Part shown: positions 45,834-52,507 of the stretch, piece after piece
Position numbering within the stretch: the stretch's first letter is position 1
Layout: each line of letters starts with the position of its first letter
Virus record (IMG/VR): IMGVR_UViG_3300030329_005813
Coordinates: 108,362-172,361 of that record
DNA length: 64,000 bases
Source: a virus
Strand: one strand, 5' to 3'
Notes under the pieces: generated by a model
The model's input: the letters and a program-made list of their open reading frames with translations, nothing else
Databases searched by the model: none
Told to the model about the DNA's origin: nothing
Program-made: the position numbers and the translations under genes

Positions 45834-46165
45834 GGAGGTGGCGGGATTCGAACCCGCGTCCGCAATAATTTTCAATTCAAGTCATTCACAGGCTTGGATA
45901 GTTTTTACTCCACAAACTAACAAATGTAGGCCTTTTTATCCAACTATTTTTGGCCAATAATAGCTCGGGTGTTTTATTTTCAGCAGAACCATCTGCTTAT
46001 CTGGATTTGGGTAATAAGGTAACCAGAGACCCCACGATTAAGCCGCTAAGCGAACAGATTCGAAATGATTATTGTTATTGGCAATTATCAAGTTGTTTGA
46101 TTTTTAAGTCTCACGACTGCCTGCACTATCTTTTTCCATTACCCCGTCGAAACCAAAGCACCCCC
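45833..46165 (-). ncRNA. ssrA: Transfer-messenger RNA (tmRNA)
   Basis: One-piece tmRNA of about 333 bases. The 5' end GGGGGTGCTTTGGTTTCGAC continues with GGGGT, and the 3' end reads GGACGCGGGTTCGAATCCCG then CCACCTCCA. Together they form the alanyl tRNA-like domain: acceptor GGGGGTG/CACCTCC with the G3-U70 pair that marks it for alanyl-tRNA synthetase, and a GTTCGAATC T loop. CCA is not encoded. The mRNA-like part carries a tag frame ending in LAA. tmRNA rescues stalled ribosomes and tags the products for proteolysis. It begins 8 bases after a pilin-like gene, so it probably matures from a shared transcript. Confidence 0.95.
46038..46082 (-). other. tmRNA proteolysis-tag reading frame
   Basis: From resume codon GCC the frame reads A-N-N-N-N-H-F-E-S-V-R-L-A-A then TAA. 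The C-terminal L-A-A matches the degradation signal recognised by ClpXP-type proteases. The Asn run and H-F-E-S-V-R middle are unlike the common (A)ANDENYALAA tag. Confidence 0.85.
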
Positions 46166-46173
46166 TTAATATA

Positions 46174-46326
46174 TTATATTAAGTTGGTAATAATTGTGCT
46201 TACAACATTATTAAAATCAATTGTAAAAGTAACCCAATAAGTTACTATTAATGTTACCATTAACCCACTAAATATTCCATACTCTACAGCTGTGCTACCA
46301 ACATCATTTTTAAAAAATCTATTCAT
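46174..46326 (-). CDS. Flp/Fap-type IVb pilin-like peptide (50 residues)
   Basis: 50 residues with an AGGGAG ribosome site. The sequence has the Flp pilin layout: short basic leader (MNRFFKNDVG), cleavage glycine at residue 10, then STAVEYGIFSGLMVTLIVTY and a hydrophobic helix to the end. Glu at +5 and Tyr at +6 after the glycine give the G-(x)4-E-Y motif cut by TadV-type prepilin peptidases. Flp pilins are the subunits of Tad adhesion pili. No Tad assembly genes are in the window, so this would use, block or mimic the host system. Preceded by a late-type motif; 8 bases before the tmRNA. Confidence 0.82.
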   Translation of the reverse strand: MNRFFKNDVGSTAVEYGIFSGLMVTLIVTYWVTFTIDFNNVVSTIITNLI

Positions 46327-46362
46327 TTTTTTCTCCCTATACGCCCTTTCTTGAGATGAGCC

Positions 46363-46375
46363 AAATAAATAGTAT
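46363..46375 (-). promoter_or_regulatory. Late-promoter-like motif (ATACTATTTATTT) before pilin and tmRNA
   Basis: Minus-strand AATACTATTTATTTGG directly after the stop of the Fis-like gene and 37 bases before the pilin ATG. It would drive pilin and tmRNA together. Confidence 0.45.
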
Positions 46376-46377
46376 TT

Positions 46378-46731
46378 CTAATTTTCAAAGTATGATATTG
46401 GTTTGTATTTTTTCTTTAATTTCTGGAAATAATCCGGTCTCAGTCCCAAAAGTCTCATAGCTTCCACTTGAGTTCTGGTAGCTGAGTAAGCATACTTAAA
46501 CATAGCATCTTTTACTATGTTTGTCAAGTTATGCCATATAGGAAATCCATAAAGTCTATTATTAACTGGCTTACTGGCTAACTCCATTTTAAGACCAATT
46601 ATTTCTTCAAGAGTTAAATTACTGAGCATTATTTCAAAGTCAATATTTATTTTTTTCTCTTGACGTAGCTTCTTAGATAGACTATAATAGGTATTACGTC
46701 CTTTCCTTAATTTCTTTCTTTTCCAAGACAT
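46378..46731 (-). CDS. Small DNA-binding regulator with Fis-like C-terminal helix-turn-helix
   Basis: 117 residues. A basic N terminus (MSWKRKKLRKGRNTYYSLSK) precedes a helical domain; the C terminus (YSATRTQVEAMRLLGLRPDY continuing FQKLKKKY) fits the Fis-type HTH, in which an A-x-x-L-G-I-x-x-x-x-L core lies at the end of the protein. It starts only 6 bases after a sigma70 -10 element, with no ribosome site, so a leaderless mRNA is likely. Early expression and an HTH suggest a regulator of the phage or host program. Confidence 0.65.
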   Translation of the reverse strand: MSWKRKKLRKGRNTYYSLSKKLRQEKKINIDFEIMLSNLTLEEIIGLKMELASKPVNNRLYGFPIWHNLTNIVKDAMFKYAYSATRTQVEAMRLLGLRPDYFQKLKKKYKPISYFEN

Positions 46732-46737
46732 ATATAT

Positions 46738-46766
46738 ATTATAATATATTATATACTATATGTCAA
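46738..46766 (-). promoter_or_regulatory. Consensus sigma70-type promoter for the Fis-like gene
   Basis: Minus strand TTGACA (46766-46761), 17-base AT-only-rich spacer, TATAAT (46743-46738). Both hexamers are exact. The ATG at 46731 would lie at or near the transcription start. Confidence 0.82.
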
Positions 46767-47547
46767 GTATTTCAAATAATTCATCCTCACCAGAAGGTTG
46801 ATCTATTTTTTCTTTTTCATACTCAGGTGTTGTTGGTTCAGGTAAATTTGTTGTTAACACATCTTCAAATCTATCTCTCCAAAGAAGAACATTTGTTTTT
46901 AAATAATCGTGATATAACTCTCTATCTTCATCATTAGCTAATTCACCAAAATCATCTACAATAGTACCTTGAATTTGCTTAAATGTTCCAAGTGCGACAT
47001 TACGACCAGTTTCATCGTGTTCTTTGTCACCTATGCCTCTTGTCAAAAGCTCTTCATCATCATCAATTTCTATTTCTTCTTCCGGCTCTTCTTCTTCGCC
47101 ACCTAGGCCCAAATCACCAATATCAATAAATTTATCTTCCGTGCCAATATTAATATCTACTTCCTCTTCCAGTTCTACCTCATCAGCAGCCTCTGGGGCG
47201 TCAATATTAGTCTCGATAGGCGCCAATAGATTGTCAATACCATTTATTAAATGTGCCATATAAGATTTTCTTTGAGCTGGATCAGTTGTTAGGCTCAAAT
47301 AATCATCTTTGATTTGAGGGATAACTTTCTTAAGAGTTTTACGAAGAATGTTAATACCAGTTTTCTCGTGTGGGGCCTCGTCACCAACAGCAGTTTTTTC
47401 TAACAATAATGCTTTTTGAATAACTTTTCTTAATGTTTGTTCTTCCAGATATTGTTGCTTTTTATTATTAGATCTAACTTTTTTTATAATTTGACGAATA
47501 ACTTTTCTTAATACTTGCTCTTCGATTAATTCTTTTCTATCAACCAT
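46756..47547 (-). CDS. Acidic scaffold-like protein with tandem tag-B-like segments
   Basis: 263 residues. The N terminus carries two copies of a basic amphipathic helix, LRKVIRQIIKKVRS (~13-26) and LRKVIQKALLLEKT (~39-52), both resembling the tag-B peptide. A third, LRKTLKKVIPQI, lies near residue 69. The centre is extremely acidic (EEEEPEEEIEIDDDEELL). T4-like prohead core proteins are similarly acidic with L-x-E cleavage sites, here LLE near residue 47. Head-core or scaffold function is inferred. AAGGGG ribosome site; the last bases contain the sigma70 promoter of the next gene. Confidence 0.65.
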   Translation of the reverse strand: MVDRKELIEEQVLRKVIRQIIKKVRSNNKKQQYLEEQTLRKVIQKALLLEKTAVGDEAPHEKTGINILRKTLKKVIPQIKDDYLSLTTDPAQRKSYMAHLINGIDNLLAPIETNIDAPEAADEVELEEEVDINIGTEDKFIDIGDLGLGGEEEEPEEEIEIDDDEELLTRGIGDKEHDETGRNVALGTFKQIQGTIVDDFGELANDEDRELYHDYLKTNVLLWRDRFEDVLTTNLPEPTTPEYEKEKIDQPSGEDELFEILDI

Positions 47548-49699
47548 AGTGTAGCCCCTTATACTGTAATAAATAGTTTAAAACACGTTCAACGACTACA
47601 TCTTTTTCATCTTCCTCTTCGGTAGGTTCTTCTTCGCGAATAAGGGTTGATTTTTTATTTTTCCCAGCGCCACCTTCAACAGCACCGCCACCTGCTCCTC
47701 CCGCAGCCGAAATTTCTTCTACAGTACCATCTTGTAAGCCATCCATTTCCATATATGGCTTTTCTTTTTTCTTTTCGTTCAAAACTTCATACACCAATTC
47801 TGTGATAGCGCTTTCAAGACCACCAGCGGGTTCGGCAGATTCAGGCTGAACTCCCAAAATAGATAAAATGTCAGCAGGATCTGTATTATCTGGTATAAAT
47901 TTTTCTAGTCCCTGGCCCGTATCTAAAGCAGCACGAAAAGCAGAAGCGCTTAAAGGAGCCTCATCCGGCGCACTATAATACCAATCCATAATATTAGCTG
48001 GTATTACTCCATCTAACATTCCTTCTACTCCACGATGAAACTTAATAAATCTATTATAGTCTGGCTGCCCTCTGCTGTCAGGCTTGTTGCTAGCTGCTGG
48101 TATGACTAAATCTCCTGGCTGGGGTATATAGTCTGGGACTGTTCCTTTTAAGACTTCATATGAATTTTGCACAGGACTATTCCACGGCGCTGCCAAAATT
48201 AATACTTTATCGGATATACCAGCATCTTGTAAGTAGGTATTCCAAATTTGTTCTGAGACTCCACGATCAACAGGTCGCCCAGCTGGCGTTTTCCTGTCGA
48301 GTGGAGAAATAAAAATATAAACCATATCTGCGCCTTTCTCCAATAGAGATAAGACAACATTTAAATGACCTTTATGGGGAGGCTTAAATGCACCAGGAAA
48401 AACAGCTATTTTTCTTTTAACGTCTTGAACGTTGGCTTCTTCTTCATCTAGTTTTTGCAAAGGAGGTACGCTTCCGCGGCCATACTTAAAAAGACCAAGA
48501 AGTTGATTCATTGGCGCAAAGTTTCCAGTAAACTTATAGGTGACTCCATCATAATCAAAAACAAAACCTTCGGCTGCTGTTGAAACGCCTTCAACATCTT
48601 TTAGTTTGCTCATCTGTTTGGTTAGGATTTCCATCGCTTCTTCAGAACCGCTCTCTTCGATGGCTTTAATGGCCCTAGAAGTCTCTTGTCGAAGTCTTTC
48701 GACTTCGGATACGTTATCTAGAATGAATGCGCTCTCAAGCCCTCTAAGCATCTCTACGGAGAAGTCGTGTACAATCTCTTCAACTGGTGCAATAGCATCC
48801 TTAAGTAGAGCACTAGAATTTTTAACTAAATCACGTACTATAGCAATTGATTCTGCGTCTTCTTTTGGAATTAAACCAAGAACTTTTCTAATATTTCCGC
48901 CCTCTTCTTTAAAAATACGTTTTAAAAGTTCCATATTAGCTTCATCAGATAAAGAAATGCGCTGATCAATAGCTTTTTCAACGCGTGAAATCATATATTC
49001 TCCAACAGTTTGGTTGTCAGAGATGCCAGCTTGACTTAAAACACTTTCTAAACGTGCTATAGCTAAGTTAACAGCAGTATCATCACTTAAAGCTTCAAGA
49101 CGCCGAATAGCATTCATTTGAACGTAAAATCTTCCTTCTTCACGTTCTCCTTGAACTCTTTCTAGCGCGGCAGCTAATTTTTTAGCATTTTTTGAAACAT
49201 CGCGACCGGTTGGTCGACCGGTTTCTCTATCATATTCATTATGGCCAACTCTATGAATAGTTAAAGTAGGTAAATCATAATTAATAAGATTTGCTGCACG
49301 AGGATCTTGAACTTCGGCATTATAATAAACATTTGTGTCTGGTCCGAATATTTCTTCACGCTCTTCAATGGACATTTTGCCAACAGCTTCTTCAAAAGCA
49401 GCAAATGCTTCATTAAAAGCTGTTTCTAGTGCGCCACGTCCACCAAACTTTTCTGCCAGTCCAGCAGCGTCTAAACCTCCATCCTTAATATTTCCTTTAT
49501 TTCTAGCTGCTCTAGCCGAACTAGTTCTAATATTATAGGATAATTGAAGATTTTGACCATCTGTTTTTTCAGTACCTTTTAACTCGCCCCCTGAAGCAGC
49601 TTGAAAAACTTGTTTCATTTCGCGAAAAGTTAAATTTGGATTATCATACAGATGATTCATGTGGCCAGCGACGCCACCCTCTGAAAGAAATCGGCCCAT
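47540..49699 (-). CDS. RNA/DNA-ligase-like nucleotidyltransferase fused to NMNAT-type adenylyltransferase
   Basis: 719 residues. The N-terminal part shows ligase motifs: motif I GTEKTDGQNLQLSYN (K45-x-D-G), the Arg motif ARNKGNI, motif III VYYNAEVQDP, motif IV AEGFVFDYDG (~376) and motif V TYKFTG (~388). The C-terminal part (~430-620) is an adenylyl/cytidylyltransferase: KIAVFPGAFKPPHKGHLNVV with H-x-G-H, MVYIFISPLDRK, and SASAFRAALD. The tail has a tag-B-like VYEVLNEKKK and a Gly-rich then acidic end. A protein joining ligase-type and NAD-synthesis-type chemistry could repair nucleic acid and recycle its cofactor. Its location suggests it may be packaged. Confidence 0.8.
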   Translation of the reverse strand: MGRFLSEGGVAGHMNHLYDNPNLTFREMKQVFQAASGGELKGTEKTDGQNLQLSYNIRTSSARAARNKGNIKDGGLDAAGLAEKFGGRGALETAFNEAFAAFEEAVGKMSIEEREEIFGPDTNVYYNAEVQDPRAANLINYDLPTLTIHRVGHNEYDRETGRPTGRDVSKNAKKLAAALERVQGEREEGRFYVQMNAIRRLEALSDDTAVNLAIARLESVLSQAGISDNQTVGEYMISRVEKAIDQRISLSDEANMELLKRIFKEEGGNIRKVLGLIPKEDAESIAIVRDLVKNSSALLKDAIAPVEEIVHDFSVEMLRGLESAFILDNVSEVERLRQETSRAIKAIEESGSEEAMEILTKQMSKLKDVEGVSTAAEGFVFDYDGVTYKFTGNFAPMNQLLGLFKYGRGSVPPLQKLDEEEANVQDVKRKIAVFPGAFKPPHKGHLNVVLSLLEKGADMVYIFISPLDRKTPAGRPVDRGVSEQIWNTYLQDAGISDKVLILAAPWNSPVQNSYEVLKGTVPDYIPQPGDLVIPAASNKPDSRGQPDYNRFIKFHRGVEGMLDGVIPANIMDWYYSAPDEAPLSASAFRAALDTGQGLEKFIPDNTDPADILSILGVQPESAEPAGGLESAITELVYEVLNEKKKEKPYMEMDGLQDGTVEEISAAGGAGGGAVEGGAGKNKKSTLIREEEPTEEEDEKDVVVERVLNYLLQYKGLHYG
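47564..47577 (-). promoter_or_regulatory. Late-promoter-like motif (ACTATTTATTACAG)
   Basis: Minus-strand AAACTATTTATTACAGTATA, then AGGGG, inside the last codons of the 719-residue gene and 17 bases before the acidic gene's ATG. Shares ACTATTTATTACAGTA with the site at 50701-50713 except for one base. Confidence 0.5.
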
Positions 49700-49707
49700 A
49701 TTTATTT

Positions 49708-50010
49708 TTATTCCTTGGTAGATTTAGGTTTTCTACGTCGATAAGTTCTTTTGGGCTTAGGCTCAGGCACAGGTGTCTCTTCGGCCACAACTTCTTCCAC
49801 AACCTTTTCCACAACCAATTCTGGTTCAGGCTCGGGCTCTGGTTCGGGCTCTGGTTCTACAACTACTGCAACAGGCTCGGGCTCAGGTGCCGGCGCAGGA
49901 CTTTCAAGTCCTAGGGCTAATCTATATTTTTTGGCTTTTTCACTACTAGGGTCAGCAACCCTTGCAAGTTTTGCCATAAGCTTACGTCTTTGTCCTTTGG
50001 AAAGGCTCAT
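49708..50010 (-). CDS. Small head-associated-type protein with Pro-Glu repeat
   Basis: 100 residues, AAGGAGAA ribosome site. Basic helical N terminus (MSLSKGQRRKLMAKLARVAD), then a repeat of about nine Pro-Glu pairs (residues ~45-65), a Val/Glu helix, and a basic end (KPKRTYRRRKPKSTKE). A rigid P-E rod between two basic ends may join DNA or RNA to another protein. Unknown function. Confidence 0.65.
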   Translation of the reverse strand: MSLSKGQRRKLMAKLARVADPSSEKAKKYRLALGLESPAPAPEPEPVAVVVEPEPEPEPEPEPELVVEKVVEEVVAEETPVPEPKPKRTYRRRKPKSTKE

Positions 50011-50024
50011 TTTAAAATTCTCCT

Positions 50025-50273
50025 TTAACTATTTTTGTTATCTTTAATAACTTTGCAGGGCTTGTAATCAGTATCCGCTGCATTAAACCTTCTACGCAAA
50101 CTTAATGGTCCCGGCACACATTTTGAAAATGGAATTTGCGGTGTAATAGTTTGACTAGAAAATACTTTTTCTTGACCAGAGCCGTAGGCCTGTTGTTGGC
50201 CTTGGATTTGATCTGTTTTGTCTTTAAACGAATTGATTGATCCGTCGTCTGAAATTAATGGCTGGCGCTCCAT
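50025..50273 (-). CDS. Small polar protein, unknown
   Basis: 82 residues. Gln-rich (KTDQIQGQQQAYGSGQEKVF) followed by PQIPFSKCVPGPLSLRRRFN. No domain recognised. GGAAGA ribosome site; four bases after the metallopeptidase gene. Confidence 0.6.
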   Translation of the reverse strand: MERQPLISDDGSINSFKDKTDQIQGQQQAYGSGQEKVFSSQTITPQIPFSKCVPGPLSLRRRFNAADTDYKPCKVIKDNKNS

Positions 50274-50276
50274 AGA

Positions 50277-50684
50277 TTAGTCTTCCTTGTTGGACCGCGT
50301 TTTTAAAGCTTTAGTTATGGCTTCACGAATGGTTTTACGAATAAGGGTTTCATCAAGTTCTTTTTCTTCGGCGTTTTTAGCCGCGTCCGTCATTGATTCT
50401 TCTTTATCGCCATCTTTATCAAGATCTAAAAAGTCAGGTTTTGCTCCCTCTTCAAGCTCTTCCTCTTCCATAACAGGACAAATACAAGGGCTCATTCCAC
50501 ACTTTGGACACATACCGTAACCCTCTTCCAGATCATCTTCTCGTCGTCCACAATGCGCTTCGTCTAGTTCTTGCTCTTGAATTTCAATAGATTCTGTTAA
50601 AACTTCATTTTTTGGAGTTTTATAACCCCAAGACTCCATAAGACGGCCGTTGACCTCTTGATTTCTCCATTTTTTGTAGCTCAT
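50277..50684 (-). CDS. Nested in-frame C-terminal product of the metallopeptidase gene
   Basis: 135 residues starting at MSYKKWRNQEVNGRLMESWG inside the preceding gene. On the minus strand the ATG is preceded by CTATTTATTACAGTACAGGA then GATACTAAA: a late-type motif plus a strong AGGAGAT ribosome site at the correct spacing. The product would contain the zinc ribbon, EF-hand-like loop and tag-B-like helix without the peptidase. In-frame second products of this kind are known in phage head proteins. The signals are as good as those of ordinary genes here. Confidence 0.55.
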   Translation of the reverse strand: MSYKKWRNQEVNGRLMESWGYKTPKNEVLTESIEIQEQELDEAHCGRREDDLEEGYGMCPKCGMSPCICPVMEEEELEEGAKPDFLDLDKDGDKEESMTDAAKNAEEKELDETLIRKTIREAITKALKTRSNKED

Positions 50685-51137
50685 TTTAGTATCTCCTGTA
50701 CTGTAATAAATAGACTCTTGTAGTTGTTTTTTATAAGTTTCTTCCCACATTCTAAAGCACATATTACCTAATTCATACGCTTCACGTTCCATTTCACGCA
50801 TATAACTATCATTTTGAAAGTAACCCTCGCCCATTTCAGGCTTTAAATCAAAATCACCACGACAATTTTGAGCGTGGTGAACCAATTCGTGAGATAAAGA
50901 CCTCATAATATCTTTTGGATGCCTATGATCTGTATAAATTGATACTGAAGAGGTATTTGGATTATAAAAAGCTGTTTTTCCAAGTGGTTTTTCGGCATTT
51001 TTAACGTCAGAAATAAATGAAATTGTTGGCGCCGTGTCAAAACCCATCTTTTTTTGTGCAAAGGGTAAAAAACTTTCTAAAAATGGTTTAATCTCAGATA
51101 AATTTAAACTTGAACGATTTCTAATGTTAAATTTCAT
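50277..51137 (-). CDS. Gluzincin-type metallopeptidase with zinc-ribbon and EF-hand-like tail
   Basis: 286 residues. SLSHELVHHAQNCRGDF holds the H-E-x-x-H zinc motif, and MREMEREAYELGNMCFR ~30 residues later provides the downstream Glu. The C-terminal half differs: a Cys cluster (CGRREDD then MCPKCGMSPCICP), an EF-hand-like loop DLDKDGDKEESM, and a tag-B-like helix (LIRKTIREAITKALKT). Between them are two L-x-E sites before small residues, VLTES and ELDEAH, matching prohead-protease sites. It may be a packaged peptidase cut during head maturation. An internal promoter-like motif and start lie within the gene. Confidence 0.78.
   Translation of the reverse strand: MKFNIRNRSSLNLSEIKPFLESFLPFAQKKMGFDTAPTISFISDVKNAEKPLGKTAFYNPNTSSVSIYTDHRHPKDIMRSLSHELVHHAQNCRGDFDLKPEMGEGYFQNDSYMREMEREAYELGNMCFRMWEETYKKQLQESIYYSTGDTKMSYKKWRNQEVNGRLMESWGYKTPKNEVLTESIEIQEQELDEAHCGRREDDLEEGYGMCPKCGMSPCICPVMEEEELEEGAKPDFLDLDKDGDKEESMTDAAKNAEEKELDETLIRKTIREAITKALKTRSNKED
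50701..50713 (-). promoter_or_regulatory. Internal late-promoter-like motif (TCTATTTATTACAG)
   Basis: Minus-strand GTCTATTTATTACAGTACAG, followed by GAGATAC and the internal ATG at 50684. Lies wholly within the metallopeptidase coding sequence. Confidence 0.45.
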
Positions 51138-51164
51138 ACTTTTTATCTCCGAGGCGTAAAATAA

Positions 51165-51416
51165 TTAGTTTTTTTCTTGTTCAAGTTCATTTTTTGTTAG
51201 TATTTTTAAATTTACACATAAAATTTTATATGTTTTTTGCTCTTCGAAAGAAAAAATGTCTGCATAAGCAATATTTCTTCCGCCAATAGTGGAAAAATAG
51301 AGATCAGAAACAATACCAGTTTTTTTGGCGTCGTAATAAGTCCAAATTACAATATCGCCAACCTTAAAATTGTTTATTTTTCCAAAAGATTCACTTACAG
51401 ACTTAAAATTATTCAA
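51165..51416 (-). CDS. Small SH3/KOW-like beta-barrel protein
   Basis: 83 residues with a TTG start; no ATG is available nearby and the ribosome site is weak. The core INNFKVGDIVIWTYYDAKKT continuing GIVSDLY, with YADIFSFEEQKTYKILCVNL, fits a small five-strand barrel. The gene at 60632-60832 has the same YVGDLVKKK...GVIVEI layout. Function unknown. Confidence 0.6.
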   Translation of the reverse strand: MNNFKSVSESFGKINNFKVGDIVIWTYYDAKKTGIVSDLYFSTIGGRNIAYADIFSFEEQKTYKILCVNLKILTKNELEQEKN

Positions 51417-51422
51417 TTTAAT

Positions 51423-51713
51423 TCACATTTCTTTTAATTTACTGTCGATCATATTCTCAATAAAGCTTAGTTTTTCTTTTATTCTTCCTAAACCATTCTC
51501 TTTAATGCTAACTAAATCTTCTCGCTTTATATCTTCGCTCATTCTTAAGGAATCTTCTAAATCATTTAGGTCATCCCAAGTAACTTGAATTTTTTGATCA
51601 AAAACACCTGTTCTTTGTTGGACAATTCTTGCATTTATTTGATCTTTAGGCGATAAAGTGACAGTCATTTCCTGTAAAATCATATCGCGAAGAATATTTT
51701 TGGTAATTTTCAT
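51423..51713 (-). CDS. Tag-B protein, helical cargo
   Basis: 96 residues. The N terminus MKITKNILRDMILQEMTVTL is a diverged form of the shared tag-B peptide. The remainder is helical (WDDLNDLEDSLRMSEDIKRE, GRIKEKLSFIENMIDSKLKE). ATG after TTGGAGC, with a late-type motif 32 bases upstream. Predicted head-targeted small protein. Confidence 0.65.
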   Translation of the reverse strand: MKITKNILRDMILQEMTVTLSPKDQINARIVQQRTGVFDQKIQVTWDDLNDLEDSLRMSEDIKREDLVSIKENGLGRIKEKLSFIENMIDSKLKEM

Positions 51714-51744
51714 ATGTTAAAGCTCCAAAAAAATATTAATTTTA

Positions 51745-51756
51745 CTTATAAATAGT
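51745..51756 (-). promoter_or_regulatory. Late-promoter-like motif (ACTATTTATAAG)
   Basis: Minus-strand AAACTATTTATAAGTAAAAT in the gap between the lipoprotein gene and the tag-B gene at 51713. Exact core match. Confidence 0.5.
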
Positions 51757-51758
51757 TT

Positions 51759-52160
51759 TTACGGCGCTAAACTGCAAGGAATTATATCTGATAATGCGCT
51801 TAGCGCTCCCATTGAGGCCTCCACTGAGTATTGATTGTCCTGATTAACAAAAACTTCTAAAATAACATCGTAGTCAGATACATAATAACCTAAATCAATT
51901 CTTTCAAACCTGCTAAGCTCACGTATTTCTAATGTATCTTCATCGTAGTAATATATAATTCCACCATTTTCAATAAAAATATCAGTTTCCGAGTCAAAAA
52001 AGTAACATAATGGCACATCAGAAACCAATAAAGGAGGAAAATCTAGTATTTCCCACCAAATATTTTCAAATTCTATTTTTAATTCTTCTTCTTCTAAAAT
52101 TTCTCCCTGTGAACAAGAACACAACATAAGAAAACTTACAATTAATAAGCTTTTTAACAT
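51759..52160 (-). CDS. Putative lipoprotein
   Basis: 133 residues. Signal sequence MLKSLLIVSFLMLCSCSQGE with a lipobox-like L-C-S-C (Cys at residue 17), then an acidic domain rich in aromatic residues (IWWEILDFPPLLVSDVPLCY, GGIIYYYDEDTLEIREL). Probably anchored in the envelope facing the periplasm or surface. The ribosome site is a G-run inside a hairpin (next entry). Confidence 0.7.
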   Translation of the reverse strand: MLKSLLIVSFLMLCSCSQGEILEEEELKIEFENIWWEILDFPPLLVSDVPLCYFFDSETDIFIENGGIIYYYDEDTLEIRELSRFERIDLGYYVSDYDVILEVFVNQDNQYSVEASMGALSALSDIIPCSLAP

Positions 52161-52166
52161 TTTAAA

Positions 52167-52181
52167 CCCCCCATATGGGGG
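52167..52181 (-). promoter_or_regulatory. Hairpin covering a G-run ribosome site
   Basis: Minus strand CCCCCATATGGGGGGTTTAA then A-ATG: a perfect CCCCCAT/ATGGGGG hairpin whose 3' arm is the only plausible ribosome-binding sequence of the lipoprotein gene, 7 bases from its ATG. Could shut translation off, or end the transcript of the upstream gene. Confidence 0.45.
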
Positions 52182-52195
52182 ATAAATTTACAAGA

Positions 52196-52429
52196 TTACG
52201 TTAGCCCGTAGTATTTTAAAATATAGTGTTTTATAGTCTCGGCCCCTGGGTACCTAGATTCACATACTTTAAACATATAGTCTGCCGAAACAATATACAT
52301 TGTTCCGAACGGCGCGTCACTTATCCCAACACCAATTGAAGTTCTACCCACGCCACAGTCTCCAGGTTTATGTATGGCACCTTTTTTGGGCGTTCCTACA
52401 ATATATAAAAAATAATTGGGCTCTTGCAA
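52196..52429 (-). CDS. Small unknown protein, divergent from VWA gene
   Basis: 77 residues from TTG with GGGGGAT 7 bases upstream. Contains Gly- and Cys-rich GAIHKPGDCGVGRTSIGVGI and ends IKHYILKYYGLT. The layout (short beta motifs with DCGVGRTSIGVG, then YMFKVCESRYP) hints at a small compact, perhaps GIY-YIG-like or nucleotide-binding, domain, but I cannot assign it. Confidence 0.5.
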   Translation of the reverse strand: MQEPNYFLYIVGTPKKGAIHKPGDCGVGRTSIGVGISDAPFGTMYIVSADYMFKVCESRYPGAETIKHYILKYYGLT

Positions 52430-52492
52430 ACTATAAATCCCCCTATTATTAACTAGGCCTCGACAACTGAAAGGAAAGTTTAAAATAATTAT

Positions 52493-52507
52493 ACTATTTA
52501 CTTACAG
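52493..52507 (+). promoter_or_regulatory. Late-promoter-like motif, plus strand (ACTATTTACTTACAG)
   Basis: ATACTATTTACTTACAGAGA upstream of the plus-strand VWA gene, 27 bases before its GTG. It has the same orientation relative to its gene as the minus-strand sites, which shows that the motif is directional as ACTATTTA rather than TATAAATA. Confidence 0.45.

Noticed and set aside
45810-45875. Longer start of the phosphoesterase (upstream codons to 45875)
   Set aside because: It would place coding sequence over the tmRNA 3' domain; the ATG at 45809 begins the conserved domain directly.
45950-46240. Plus-strand open frame of 96 codons
   Set aside because: It lies across the tmRNA and pilin gene on the opposite strand; the minus-strand RNA features are strong and explain the sequence.
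46500-46530. TTGACA-17-TATGTT inside the Fis-like gene
   Set aside because: It lies in well-formed coding sequence and no gene start follows closely; a role for the pilin is possible but unsupported.
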